From Mycobacterium rhizamassiliense (GTDB lineage Bacteria; Actinomycetota; Actinomycetes; Mycobacteriales; Mycobacteriaceae), in the NCBI RefSeq assembly GCF_900157375.1, contig NZ_LT721901.1, forward strand, positions 2,342,315-2,406,314: a stretch of 64,000 bases of DNA. Direction: 5' to 3'. Below are positions 56,283 to 64,000 of the stretch, piece by piece. How positions within the stretch are numbered: the first letter of the stretch is position 1; each line of letters opens with the position of its first letter. Below the pieces are notes generated by a model, which worked only from the letters and a program-made list of their open reading frames with translations, did not search any database and was not told the DNA's origin. Position numbers and translations under genes: made by a program.

Positions 56283-57359
56283 GTGGCACTTACGAAGCCT
56301 AGGAGCCGCTCTCTCTCGGTGCTCAACGCAGCCCTTCGTATCGGGGTGAAGGTCATGCCGCGGATTCCGCTTTGGCTGAAGCGCCTTCTCGCCGGCGGCA
56401 GAAAAGTCATCATCGACGGCAACACCCTTGACAGCACGGTTCAACTGATACTGGCCGCCCAACGAATCACACGTACCGGCGGTCTGTCGGCTGCTGACGA
56501 TCCGCGAGTCGCCCGCGCCCTGATGCGGAACTCGCACTCGGTGATGGGCGCCCACGTCGCTGTCACCACCGCCGACCTCACGATCCCCGGTCCCGACGGC
56601 CCCCTGCGGGCACGGCACTATCTGCCGACTATTGCGGGGCCGGCCCCGTTACTTGTGTTTTTCCACGGTGGTGGTTTCGTCGTGGGTGACATCGAATCTC
56701 ATGACGGACTGTGCCGGATGATCTGTAGAGACGCGGGAATTCATGTGTTGTCGGTGGACTACCGGCTCGCGCCGGAACACAAGGCCCCGGCCGCGGTCGA
56801 CGATTGCTTCGCAGCGTATCGATGGGCACTTGGACATGCCGCCGATTTAGGCGCCGACCCGTCCCGTATTGGCGTCGGCGGGGACAGCGCCGGTGGAAAC
56901 CTGGCTGCGCTGGTCGCGCTGCGTAGCCGCGACGAGGGCATTCGACAGCCGGCGCTGCAGGTGCTGCTCTATCCGGTCCTCGACCTGTGTGAGGAGACCC
57001 GGTCGCGCACCTTGTTCTCAGACGGGTTCTTTCTGTCCAGGCAGGACAGGGATTGGTTCACGGAGCTGTATTTGGGCGGGACCGGCCTCGCAGCCGACGA
57101 TGCGCGGGTATCGCCGCTGAAGGCCGCTGATCTATCCGGTCTGGCGCCGGCTCTGGTGCTTACCGGGGGATTCGATCCGCTGCGCGATGAGGGTAACGAA
57201 TACGCCGCGGCGTTGCGCTCGGCCGGTGTCAGCGTGGACCACCGCCAGTTCGATGCGCTTACGCACGGCTTTGCCAGTCTCGCACCGTTCGGCGGCGGCA
57301 GCGCCGATGCGGTTGCGGCGACCATCTCGGCCATTCGGGCCCACCTCAGCCGCGGCTGA
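56283..57359 (+). CDS. Hormone-sensitive-lipase-type alpha/beta hydrolase (Lip family)
   Basis: A 358-residue hydrolase of the HSL family: oxyanion HGGGFVVGD, elbow GDSAGGNLAALVAL, Asp in GFDPLRDEGNEYAAALR and His in DALTHGFASL. Mycobacteria have many such Lip esterases acting on short or medium esters. GTG 56283 follows AAGGGG. The gene appears intact amid remnants. Confidence 0.88.
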   Translation: MALTKPRSRSLSVLNAALRIGVKVMPRIPLWLKRLLAGGRKVIIDGNTLDSTVQLILAAQRITRTGGLSAADDPRVARALMRNSHSVMGAHVAVTTADLTIPGPDGPLRARHYLPTIAGPAPLLVFFHGGGFVVGDIESHDGLCRMICRDAGIHVLSVDYRLAPEHKAPAAVDDCFAAYRWALGHAADLGADPSRIGVGGDSAGGNLAALVALRSRDEGIRQPALQVLLYPVLDLCEETRSRTLFSDGFFLSRQDRDWFTELYLGGTGLAADDARVSPLKAADLSGLAPALVLTGGFDPLRDEGNEYAAALRSAGVSVDHRQFDALTHGFASLAPFGGGSADAVAATISAIRAHLSRG

Positions 57360-57556
57360 GGTTGCACCGTTAGGAGCATCATGCGAACCGATTCCTGCCG
57401 CCCAGGACTAGAAACACCGCCATCACCGGCGCCCACACTCGCCCCGAGGCTGTCCCACACCCAGCCGCTAGCTGCCCGTTGCGCCACCGATGTGGGAGTC
57501 ACGCTCGTCGTGGATGCGCTGAATACGAGTGAATCGCCCTCCGAGGGCCTCCGGTG

Positions 57557-57706
57557 ATGCCGAAGGTGGCAGTGGTGACTGGTGGGGCTGGCGGTATGGG
57601 GCTGGCCGTGGCGCATGTGCTTGGCCGAGAGGTCGCGGTGGCATCATTCGACACGACGAGTGAACAGCAACGCGAAACGGCAGCGGCTGCAGCAGAATTC
57701 CAATAG
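57557..57706 (+). pseudogene. SDR N-terminal fragment
   Basis: Reads MPKVAVVTGGAGGMGLAVAH and VLGREVAVASFDTTSEQQRE, then stops after 49 residues. It is the cofactor-binding start of an SDR (TGGAGGMG) without the catalytic part. Confidence 0.65.
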
Positions 57707-58494
57707 TTGTTCCGCCACTCATGATGTCGTACGAATTTCGGGCTCAGCTTGCCCGCTACCGGCACGACCGGCAGACGCATGAGAAAACGCAGCGAGTGAA
57801 TAGGCAGAGTGTCAAGAAGGCGGACGTCAAGAAGATCACTGCCCGTGCCACCAGCGCGTCGGCCAAGCTGGCGGACCGGCAGGTTCCAGCCGACCATACA
57901 CGCAGCGCCGGCGTAAAGCGCCCCCTCGCTGAGTGGCAGTCGCTCAGGCGCTAGTATCGCCGCCGCGTTGCGGCGAGATGCGACTTTCGTCGCTTTATGT
58001 CAAATGACGCAACGAAACGAAACGACGTAACGAAACCGGCATAGCTTCGTCCCGCACAGGCAGCGGCGACGGGAGAAGTGGTGGACAACGCCGGGCTGCG
58101 GCCCCCTTGCGTTGCCAGCACCTCGCGCAAGGCGGTGTGGTTCCGCTTGTGGCTCGGAGGATTGGCCACGGATTTGGACACGTAACATGATGAAACCGAT
58201 GCGAACAAGCGGGACGAGGCGAGACAGGCTGGACGGCTGAACATCGCTGACCTGCAGCTATGAGACCGAGCGTATTGGGGAAGACGGCGACCGGTTAGCT
58301 CACACCTTAGAGGTCGAATCGTGGCCAGCGAGCGGCGTGTTGGCGCATTTTTGCTGCGAACATGCTGTTTCAACCTCTCCAACCGCGAACCGGCGTAGGT
58401 CGGGCCGCCTGGTGTGCTATCTGGTGTAGCTTATGGGCGTGTTACCGGGCACTTATGTGGTAATGTCTCGGGTAGACCAATATGGAGGTGCGAT
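57707..58494. other. Gap without supported gene, with AACGA repeats
   Basis: Several frames are open but none resembles a known family. AACGA is repeated three times in tandem at 58011-58025 and once more at 58029. The last 60 bases hold the promoter of the toxin-antitoxin pair. Confidence 0.4.
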
Positions 58495-58890
58495 ATGCCG
58501 GTCTTGACCGTCTCTGCGGCGCAGCGGCTGGATGATGAGGCAGCGACGCTTTCGATCCGCGAGATCGCCGCATATCTGCAAGAGGCTGTCGGCCAACGCG
58601 TCGCGGCGGCGATGGCGGGCTTGGCTGACGCTAAACAAATCGGTCGCTACGCGCGCAATGGCGGCCCGGAACCTCACGGCGCGACCGAGCGCCGGTTACG
58701 CGAGGGCTACAAGGTCGTCAGGATGCTCGTCGACGCCTACGACGACAAGACGGCGCGGGCGTGGCTGTTTGGCACCAACACGCGCTTGGACGATCGCGCG
58801 CCGATCGAGGTGCTCGGTGCGGCGATCGACACCGCGGAGTTCGCGATGGTCGTACGGGCCGCACGGCAGGTCGCCAGCTTCCAGTCGTGA
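58495..58890 (+). CDS. Xre-type antitoxin of a RES-Xre pair (MbcA-like)
   Basis: A 131-residue protein: N-terminal Xre-like helical region (TLSIREIAAYLQEAVGQRVA, ADAKQIGRYARNG) and the C-terminal antitoxin domain (LREGYKVVRMLVDAYDDKTA, RAWLFGTNTRLDDRAPIEVL, AAIDTAEFAMVVRAARQVA). It blocks the partner's NAD site and represses the operon in characterised members such as MbcA. GGAGG stands at 58484-58488. Its stop overlaps the toxin start. Confidence 0.88.
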   Translation: MPVLTVSAAQRLDDEAATLSIREIAAYLQEAVGQRVAAAMAGLADAKQIGRYARNGGPEPHGATERRLREGYKVVRMLVDAYDDKTARAWLFGTNTRLDDRAPIEVLGAAIDTAEFAMVVRAARQVASFQS

Positions 58891-59546
58891 TCGCGGCGCC
58901 CGAGCAAGGGCGACCCCTGTGGCGGGTTGGCTATTACGCTGACCCGCTCGGCTTCACTCCGCTAGATCTATACCAGTTCAGTCACCGTTTCGACGACGTC
59001 CACCGCCGTTTCCGCACGCTCTATTGCGCTGACTCGGCCGAAACGTGTCTCCGCGAGGTTCTAGCCGACTTCCGGCCGAACCTCGGCGCGCTGCGCCGCC
59101 ATGTCGAGCGCTACGGACCCGAGGCCGCTCAAGACTTCGCTGAGAAGCCGGTCACTGCGCAGTGGCGCATACAGCACGTCCTCGTTCCCACAGTCCTCAA
59201 GCTCGATGGCCCCTTGATCGACCTGACCGACGTCCCCACACGCCAGGAGACCGAGCATCGCCACGTCGAACTGCTGCTCAAGCACGACCTGCAGCACCTC
59301 GATCTACACGAGATCACCACCAGTCGCCGCGCCATCACGCAGACGATCGCCGCGGACCTTTTTGACCGAGGCGCCGGCGCCGTCCGGTTCCCGTCCCGCC
59401 TGGACGGCAACGCTTGCGTCGCACTCTTCGAGGGCCGCGGCACCGCGAGCTTGGCGGGAGACCTCATCGCGCTCACCGACCCGCCGCCCGAACCGCTCAC
59501 CAACGTCACCACGCCGTGGGGCCTGATGCTTGAGCCGGCGCCGTGA
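58887..59546 (+). CDS. RES-domain NAD-depleting toxin (MbcT-like)
   Basis: A 219-residue RES toxin: LWRVGY at 11-16, HRRFRTLYCADSAETCLREV with Arg, Tyr and Glu of the family (Glu57), and AVRFPSRLDGNACVALFEG with the Ser. RES toxins degrade NAD; MbcT of M. tuberculosis is an NAD phosphorylase. GTG 58887 overlaps the antitoxin stop by four bases. Placed next to attR, it should penalise loss of the island. Confidence 0.88.
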   Translation: MIAAPEQGRPLWRVGYYADPLGFTPLDLYQFSHRFDDVHRRFRTLYCADSAETCLREVLADFRPNLGALRRHVERYGPEAAQDFAEKPVTAQWRIQHVLVPTVLKLDGPLIDLTDVPTRQETEHRHVELLLKHDLQHLDLHEITTSRRAITQTIAADLFDRGAGAVRFPSRLDGNACVALFEGRGTASLAGDLIALTDPPPEPLTNVTTPWGLMLEPAP

Positions 59547-59648
59547 AATTGCTCCCAGATTGGGATGCGCGCGTGGTGCCCTTCGGACCACACGCAAGAA
59601 AATTGCACTGCATCCTGCCTGTCGATTGCGGCCGATTTGGGTCACGTC

Positions 59649-59670
59649 ATGGGGCCAATATGGGGCCAAC
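59649..59670 (+). repeat. Paired TGGGGCCAA boxes, right arm
   Basis: Two ATGGGGCCAA boxes with the same spacing as at 16422-16443, differing at one base. They end 85 bases before attR. Confidence 0.55.
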
Positions 59671-59755
59671 GAGCCAGACCGACTGATCCAACACGTCCGA
59701 ATGCCGGTCGCGCGTCTGGTCTGACCGGCTGAAACACATTGGTGTAGGCCCGAAC

Positions 59756-59805
59756 TCCGCCTGAAAAGCGGAAGGTCGGCGGTTCGATCCCGCCCCTGGC
59801 CACCA
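59756..59805 (+). repeat. Right attachment site (attR), 50-bp direct repeat
   Basis: An exact copy of the tRNA-Phe 3' half from the anticodon stem to CCA. The 5' half is missing, so it is not a functional tRNA. Confidence 0.95.
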
Positions 59806-59817
59806 CTTCGGACAGCT

Positions 59818-60273
59818 TTACTTCGGCGGGAAACCGCCGGTGGCGACCGGCCCCCAGTGGCGCGGCGTGATCCGGATCAGACACTTGCCTTGGTCCACCA
59901 TGGCGCGGCGATATTCCGCCCAATCGGAGTGCTCTCCAGCGATCACCCGGTAATAGTCGACGAGCAGGTCCACCGCTTCGGGCAGATCGATCACCTCGGC
60001 CGCACCGTCGACTTGCACGTACGCCCCGTTGAATTCATCGGAGAAGACGACCACGCTCGCCGACGGGTTACGCCGGATGTTGCGGCACTTGGCGCGTTGG
60101 GGATAGCTCGCGATCACGATGCGGCCCTGCTCGTCGACACCGCCGGTCACCGGCGAACTCTGTAACGACCCGTCGGAACGAAAACTGGTCAACAGCATCT
60201 TGTGTCTCGGCCGAATGAAATCGAGGAGCTCGGCAAGACTGACCACATCCGCGGTCGCCACTTTGGGAGCCAT
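59818..60273 (-). CDS. PPOX-fold (F420- or flavin-dependent) protein
   Basis: A 151-residue split-barrel protein: PRHKMLLTSFRSDGSLQSSP, GRIVIASYPQRAKCRNIRRN, ASVVVFSDEFNGAYVQVDGA and LIRITPRHWGP. The pattern is of the FDOR-B/pyridoxamine-oxidase-like group widespread in mycobacteria, which use F420 or related cofactors. It is the first core gene beyond the island. Confidence 0.8.
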   Translation of the reverse strand: MAPKVATADVVSLAELLDFIRPRHKMLLTSFRSDGSLQSSPVTGGVDEQGRIVIASYPQRAKCRNIRRNPSASVVVFSDEFNGAYVQVDGAAEVIDLPEAVDLLVDYYRVIAGEHSDWAEYRRAMVDQGKCLIRITPRHWGPVATGGFPPK

Positions 60274-60362
60274 GAGGCCAATGGTAGCGACAAAAGTACC
60301 GGGTCAGTGATCTGATCGAATACGTTGGGGCGCAACGCGCCTGACGGTGGAAATGCCCTCGG

Positions 60363-60857
60363 CTAGATCGGCGTGATGATTTCCGATGTGAAGAAGTCGA
60401 TCGGCGTCTGCGAGTGCGGCGATGGTCGGTCGACGAACACCCACACGCCCGTCGTGTTTGAAGAGATCGTGCTTTGCAGCGTCAGCGCGCCCGCTCCGCT
60501 GCCGTCGGTGTCGAAACCGCCCGCGGTGACTCCGGCATCCCCGGCCCCGCAGCCCGCGGTGGGGCTGGGCGACTGGATCAGCCTGACGTTGTAGTGGGCC
60601 TGCGGCTGCGCGGCGATCAATTGCACCTGCGCGACGACCTTGTTGGATCCCGCCTTGCTAATCGCGGTGCGGCCGCTGCCCGTGCCGTTTGTCGCCACAT
60701 TCGTCGCCCAGGTGAAGTCACACGCCCGGAATTTCGGTGTCAACGGCACGAAGGCACCGGAGCTGGCGTCCGCCGCGGCGATGCCAGCGTTACCCCAAAA
60801 CATTGTTGCCCCAAGCATATTGGCGCCGACAATTAGCAGCGCGATGATTCTTCGCAT
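60363..60857 (-). CDS. Secreted hypothetical protein
   Basis: A 164-residue protein with a signal peptide (MRRIIALLIVGANMLGATMF, cleavage after GIAAADA). The mature part is small, Gly/Thr/Ser rich, with two Cys (FRACDF and TAGCGAG) that could pair. Similar exported proteins of unknown function are common in mycobacteria. Confidence 0.7.
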   Translation of the reverse strand: MRRIIALLIVGANMLGATMFWGNAGIAAADASSGAFVPLTPKFRACDFTWATNVATNGTGSGRTAISKAGSNKVVAQVQLIAAQPQAHYNVRLIQSPSPTAGCGAGDAGVTAGGFDTDGSGAGALTLQSTISSNTTGVWVFVDRPSPHSQTPIDFFTSEIITPI

Positions 60858-61046
60858 TGATTTCCTGATGCAGTATTTCTGTCAAAGATATTGTTGCGAA
60901 CGTATCAAAGGCGGCCAGTGAATTCGGCGATAAATGCGCTCTCGTTAGGCAAATCACACACACCCGCTTTGTGAAATCCAGCTCACATTGGTGCTAAAGC
61001 CGTTGCAGGACAAGAAGGGAACGCTCTGCGGCGCTAAGCCGCGGCG

Positions 61047-63032
61047 TCACACCGGGTGCAGGCTGACCGGGATGCCTGAATAACGCACCATGCCGGTGAC
61101 GACGTCGATGTCATCCTTGTTGGTCAGGCGATTGACGTTCGCCGCGTGGTGGCCGTGCGGAATCGACACCGCCCCACGCCGAATCGAGCCGTCGACCTTC
61201 GCGATGCCGGTCAGCTCGCCGGTGGAGCTGCGGACGGTCACCTTGTCGCCGTTGAAGACTCCGGCGGCTTCGCCGTCATCGGGATGAATGAAGATCTCGG
61301 GCGGCTCGCCGAGGAAGTCGAGCTGCCCGTTCAACTTCTTGCGCTGGCGGCGCGGCACGAACACCAGCGGCGCCGGCGGCTCGAGCGCGGCCAGCTGGTC
61401 GACGAGCAACGGCGGCGCCAGGCGCCAGCCGCCCATCCGTCCGATGTGGTCCTCCACCCACTCCGCGGGCAGCTCCCTGGGGACCTCGGCCCAACCCTTG
61501 GCCGCAACCTCGTCGTATTTGGCTCGAGCGCCGGACAGCAGGACCTTGAGCACGTCGTCGTCGGTGCTGGTTTCGGGGTCCCCGAGGCTGCCCATCTCGT
61601 AGCCGAGCCGGCGGCCGAGTTCGGCGAAGACCCACCACATCGAGCGCCGCTCACCGACCGGGGCCACCACCGCGGACGTGTACTGCACCGACACCTGCGA
61701 ACTCAGGATGTCGTGGATGGTGATGTCGGGCCGCTCCAACGGGTCCTTGGTCGGCAGCACGTGCGTGGCCAACTCCGTGGTTTCGTTGTTGATGATCTCG
61801 GTGGTGGCGAAGACTTCGAGGTTCCGCAGGGCCGGGATCAACTTGCCCGTCTCGGGAAACGACGTGATCAGGCTGCCGCCGACGTTGATCAGGGCCCGGA
61901 TGTTTCCGGCCTCGACTTCGTCGGGCAGGACGGCGCACGGCCATTCGTTGATGAACGCCTGCGCCTCCGGGCGGCTGCGCGGGCCGGGACCGAACGACCC
62001 CTCGATCGGCGTGATGGGCAGGAACTCGCCGAAAGCCTCTAGCTGATAAGCGAATCCGGGATGGAACCAGATGCCGCCGGGGCGGTTCATCGCGCCGGTG
62101 AGGATCATCAGCACCCACGCGAGCCACTGGGTGACATTGCCCCGTTCGGCCGTCATGGTGACGCCCGTTCCGGTTTCGATGTTGACGCACTTGGCGGCGC
62201 GCACCGCCGCGCACAGCTCGAGCAACTCGGCCGCGGGCACGTCGGCGAGTGTCGCGGTGTGCTCGAGCGTGAAGGGCTCCACCGCCGCCGTCAGCTCGTC
62301 GATACCCTGTACCGGCACATCGGTTTTCATGCCGTCGCAAAGGATTTCGCGAACCAGATATGCCAGCACCGCGTGGTCGGTGCCGGGGCGGGGCGCCAGG
62401 TGACCGGTGGCCAGCCGGGCGGTCTCGGTGCGACGCGGGTCGATCACCCACACCTGCCCGCGCTTGGCGATCGCGCGCACCGTGCCCGTAGGGTTGGGCA
62501 TCGAGATCGCGTGGCCATGGGAGACAACGGGATTGATGCCGACGAGCATCAGGAAGTCGGTGTTGTCCAGGTCCGCTCTGCCCGACAGGCCCATGAAGCC
62601 GCCCACCAGATCCGAGATCAACGGCTTGGCGGTGCCGTCGATGGTCAGCGGGCTGAACTTCGCCGGGGTGCCGATGGCCGCGTGCAGGGCCTCGGCCATC
62701 CGGAACCCGGCGCTTTCCATGGTGGAGAAATAGAAGGCGACCGACTCGGGTCCGTGGCGATCGATGATGTCCTTCAACCGCGAGCCCAGATCGTCCAGGC
62801 ACGTTTCCCACGAGGTGTCCTGCAACAGGCCGTCCACCCGCATACGCGGCCGTTCCAGGCGATCCGGGTGGTGATGCAGCTGCGGCAGCGCCCGCCCCTT
62901 CGGGCAGCAATAGCCGTGGGAGAAGGGGTGGTCCTGATCGCCGTGGACCTGCAGGACCTGGTCGCCCTCGACGTCGACCAGGATCCCGCAGACGGAGGTG
63001 CAGATGCGGCAGAAGCTACGGACCGTGTGCAT
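61047..63032 (-). CDS. Molybdopterin oxidoreductase with [4Fe-4S] cluster
   Basis: A 661-residue enzyme of the DMSO reductase superfamily. An N-terminal cluster motif C8-x2-C11-x3-C15 ... C43 (YCCPKGRALPQ), Mo-bis-MGD-binding stretches (MLVGINPVVSHGHA; VWVIDPRRTETARLA; IETGTGVTMTAERGN) and a C-terminal molydopterin-dinucleotide domain (IFIHPDDGEAAGVFNGDKVT; SIPHGHHAANVN). No Tat signal is seen, so it is probably cytoplasmic. Substrate unknown. Two operator-like palindromes lie just upstream. Confidence 0.88.
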   Translation of the reverse strand: MHTVRSFCRICTSVCGILVDVEGDQVLQVHGDQDHPFSHGYCCPKGRALPQLHHHPDRLERPRMRVDGLLQDTSWETCLDDLGSRLKDIIDRHGPESVAFYFSTMESAGFRMAEALHAAIGTPAKFSPLTIDGTAKPLISDLVGGFMGLSGRADLDNTDFLMLVGINPVVSHGHAISMPNPTGTVRAIAKRGQVWVIDPRRTETARLATGHLAPRPGTDHAVLAYLVREILCDGMKTDVPVQGIDELTAAVEPFTLEHTATLADVPAAELLELCAAVRAAKCVNIETGTGVTMTAERGNVTQWLAWVLMILTGAMNRPGGIWFHPGFAYQLEAFGEFLPITPIEGSFGPGPRSRPEAQAFINEWPCAVLPDEVEAGNIRALINVGGSLITSFPETGKLIPALRNLEVFATTEIINNETTELATHVLPTKDPLERPDITIHDILSSQVSVQYTSAVVAPVGERRSMWWVFAELGRRLGYEMGSLGDPETSTDDDVLKVLLSGARAKYDEVAAKGWAEVPRELPAEWVEDHIGRMGGWRLAPPLLVDQLAALEPPAPLVFVPRRQRKKLNGQLDFLGEPPEIFIHPDDGEAAGVFNGDKVTVRSSTGELTGIAKVDGSIRRGAVSIPHGHHAANVNRLTNKDDIDVVTGMVRYSGIPVSLHPV

Positions 63033-63055
63033 GCGGAACTTCCTCGTCTAGTGAC

Positions 63056-63091
63056 TAGCCGATCGGCTACTCAAAACTAGACGATCGGCTA
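63056..63091. promoter_or_regulatory. Tandem palindromes upstream of the molybdopterin enzyme
   Basis: TAGCCGATCGGCTA (63056-63069) is a perfect palindrome; TAGACGATCGGCTA (63078-63091) is the same with one change, 22 bases further. They start about 24 bases from the gene start and likely bind a TetR-type dimer pair. Confidence 0.75.
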
Positions 63092-63193
63092 TGGTGACGC
63101 AAGTCACTTTGCGGCGTTACGGGCCGCCTCGCGAAAGGCGGATGAACGCCGTCCTTAAGGCGGCAATCGAACGCGAACCGCGACAATGGGCGG

Positions 63194-63895
63194 ATGCGTG
63201 CGATGCGGCGGTTCCTTGCGCTGGCGGTGGCCGTCGGCTTGATCGCGGTGTGCGGCCCCGGGGCGGCACAGGCCGGCCCCGACGTGCCACCGGTGAGCGA
63301 CGCGGCGCACGCCGCCGGATTCGTCGACGTTCGAACCGTGGTGCCCGACGCCATCATCGACCTGCGTTACGCGACGACCAACAACTTCACCCACACCCAG
63401 TTGTATCCGTCCGACGCCCGATGCCTGGTGCACCAATCCATGGCGTCCGGACTCGCCACGGCGGCGACCGCGCTGCGGCCGCAGGGCCACGTCTTGGTGT
63501 TCTGGGACTGCTACCGCCCGCACGACGTCCAGGTCCGGATGTTCAACGTTGTCCCCAACCCGGCCTGGGTGGCGCGCCCGGGTCAATACGCGCACAGCCA
63601 CGAGTCCGGGCGTTCGGTCGACGTGACATTCACTGCGGTGCAACAGCAATGCCCGCCCGAGCGGCAGGTCGCCGGGCTCTGCGTGGCCGACATGGGCACC
63701 GACTTCGACGATTTCTCGCCGCGGGCAACGGCATTCGCGACGCAGGGGGTCAGCGCCAACGCGCAGGCGAACCGGGCACAGCTGCGCGATGCGATGAAGT
63801 ACGGCGGGCTGTCCGTGTATTCGGGGGAGTGGTGGCATTTCGACGGGCCCGGCGCCGGCGTCGACCGCCCGATCCTCAACGTCCCGGTCGATTGA
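63194..63895 (+). CDS. lpqR: D-Ala-D-Ala dipeptidase, VanX/DdpX type (LpqR counterpart)
   Basis: A 233-residue exported M15D peptidase. The zinc ligands are His136 and Asp143 (SHESGRSVD) and His215, with catalytic Glu212 (GEWWHFD); Arg in WDCYRPHD stabilises the transition state. The place before the Rv0839-type gene matches lpqR (Rv0838). The signal region has Cys20 in LIAVCGPGAAQA, but Val before Cys is a poor lipobox, so the protein may be secreted through cleavage after AQA instead. Confidence 0.85.
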   Translation: MRAMRRFLALAVAVGLIAVCGPGAAQAGPDVPPVSDAAHAAGFVDVRTVVPDAIIDLRYATTNNFTHTQLYPSDARCLVHQSMASGLATAATALRPQGHVLVFWDCYRPHDVQVRMFNVVPNPAWVARPGQYAHSHESGRSVDVTFTAVQQQCPPERQVAGLCVADMGTDFDDFSPRATAFATQGVSANAQANRAQLRDAMKYGGLSVYSGEWWHFDGPGAGVDRPILNVPVD

Positions 63896-63954
63896 GCTAT
63901 TTCAAATAGTGAGACACCAGTTTCATATTCTGGCGCAGGCGCTAGGCTGGCGTG

Positions 63955-64000
63955 ATGAACGAGCGCTCGGCCTCCTACACCCACGGACATCACGAGTCGG
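63955..64000 (+). CDS. SAM methyltransferase, 5' end only (Rv0839 type)
   Basis: Fifteen codons from ATG 63955 (MNERSASYTHGHHES) run into the window edge. YTHGHHES is the N-terminal mark of the Rv0839 methyltransferase family and the gene follows lpqR as in M. tuberculosis. Confidence 0.65.
   Translation, partial: MNERSASYTHGHHES

Noticed and set aside
57721..57954. Plus-strand ORF of 77 residues beside the SDR fragment
   Set aside because: No family features, and an opposite-strand frame is equally open; likely chance.
58001..58036. AACGA repeats as plasmid-type iterons or a replication origin
   Set aside because: Only four five-base units, with no initiator gene or AT-rich unwinding region nearby.
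59756..59805. A second tRNA-Phe gene at the right island end
   Set aside because: Only the 3' half from the anticodon stem on is present; there is no acceptor 5' strand or D-arm, so it is the attachment-site repeat.

Overview
The window is high-GC actinobacterial chromosome. Its backbone follows the Mycobacterium tuberculosis Rv0817c-Rv0831c order (lmeA, glnR, mshD, pst genes, phoU/phoY2, an LCP protein, dus, desA1, TetR, an Rv0826-type protein, kmtR, a deaminase, an Rv0830-type methyltransferase, Rv0831c). It resumes at the far end with lpqR and an Rv0839-type methyltransferase. Mycothiol synthase, DesA1, LmeA and KmtR point to Mycobacterium, probably a slow grower; the species cannot be fixed from sequence reading alone.

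Layout. (1) 1-15771 is core: envelope (lmeA, LCP, desA1), nitrogen regulation (glnR), mycothiol synthesis (mshD), a complete pstS-pstC-pstA-pstB phosphate transporter with convergent phoU, and nickel/cobalt sensing (kmtR). (2) 15855-16346 is a tRNA cluster: Lys on the minus strand, then Glu, Asp and Phe on the plus strand. (3) 16300-59805 is a genomic island of about 43.5 kb inserted in the 3' half of tRNA-Phe. It is bounded by a 50-bp perfect direct repeat (16300-16349 and 59756-59805), with a tyrosine integrase and a small excisionase-like protein at the left end and an Xre-RES toxin-antitoxin pair at the right end. (4) 59818-64000 is core again: a PPOX-fold protein, a secreted protein, a molybdopterin oxidoreductase, lpqR and the start of a methyltransferase.

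The island is a mosaic. Its left part (16.4-30.8 kb) looks like mobile and defence cargo: two IS481-family elements with intact 6-bp target duplications, an ApeA-like HEPN gene, a tightly overlapping three-gene operon (TIGR04255-like protein, HTH protein, SQSCD protein) that is the best candidate for an undescribed system, a 644-residue unknown with a decayed partial copy, a VbhA-like orphan antitoxin and a tniQ stub. The right part (30.8-57.7 kb) is metabolic: a five-gene run with a tandem TetR, a NorD/NorQ-like VWA-MoxR pair and a lipase; two tandem AveC-like membrane proteins; three P450s; several SDRs; an MpaB/DUF2236 protein; a limonene-epoxide-hydrolase-fold protein; alpha/beta hydrolases; and TetR regulators next to clear palindromic operators. 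The enzyme mix suggests oxidative handling of a terpenoid, steroid or similar lipid, but the substrate is not determined. A related operator (TCTGGTGY-N6-RCACCAGA) recurs at three promoters and ties much of this region into one probable regulon.

The metabolic part is decaying: a carveol-dehydrogenase-like SDR is frameshifted and split by a 1-kb insert, an MmpL gene is shredded, and aldehyde dehydrogenase, TetR and IS1-like transposase fragments remain. No conjugation or phage structural genes were seen, so any movement now would probably need outside functions.
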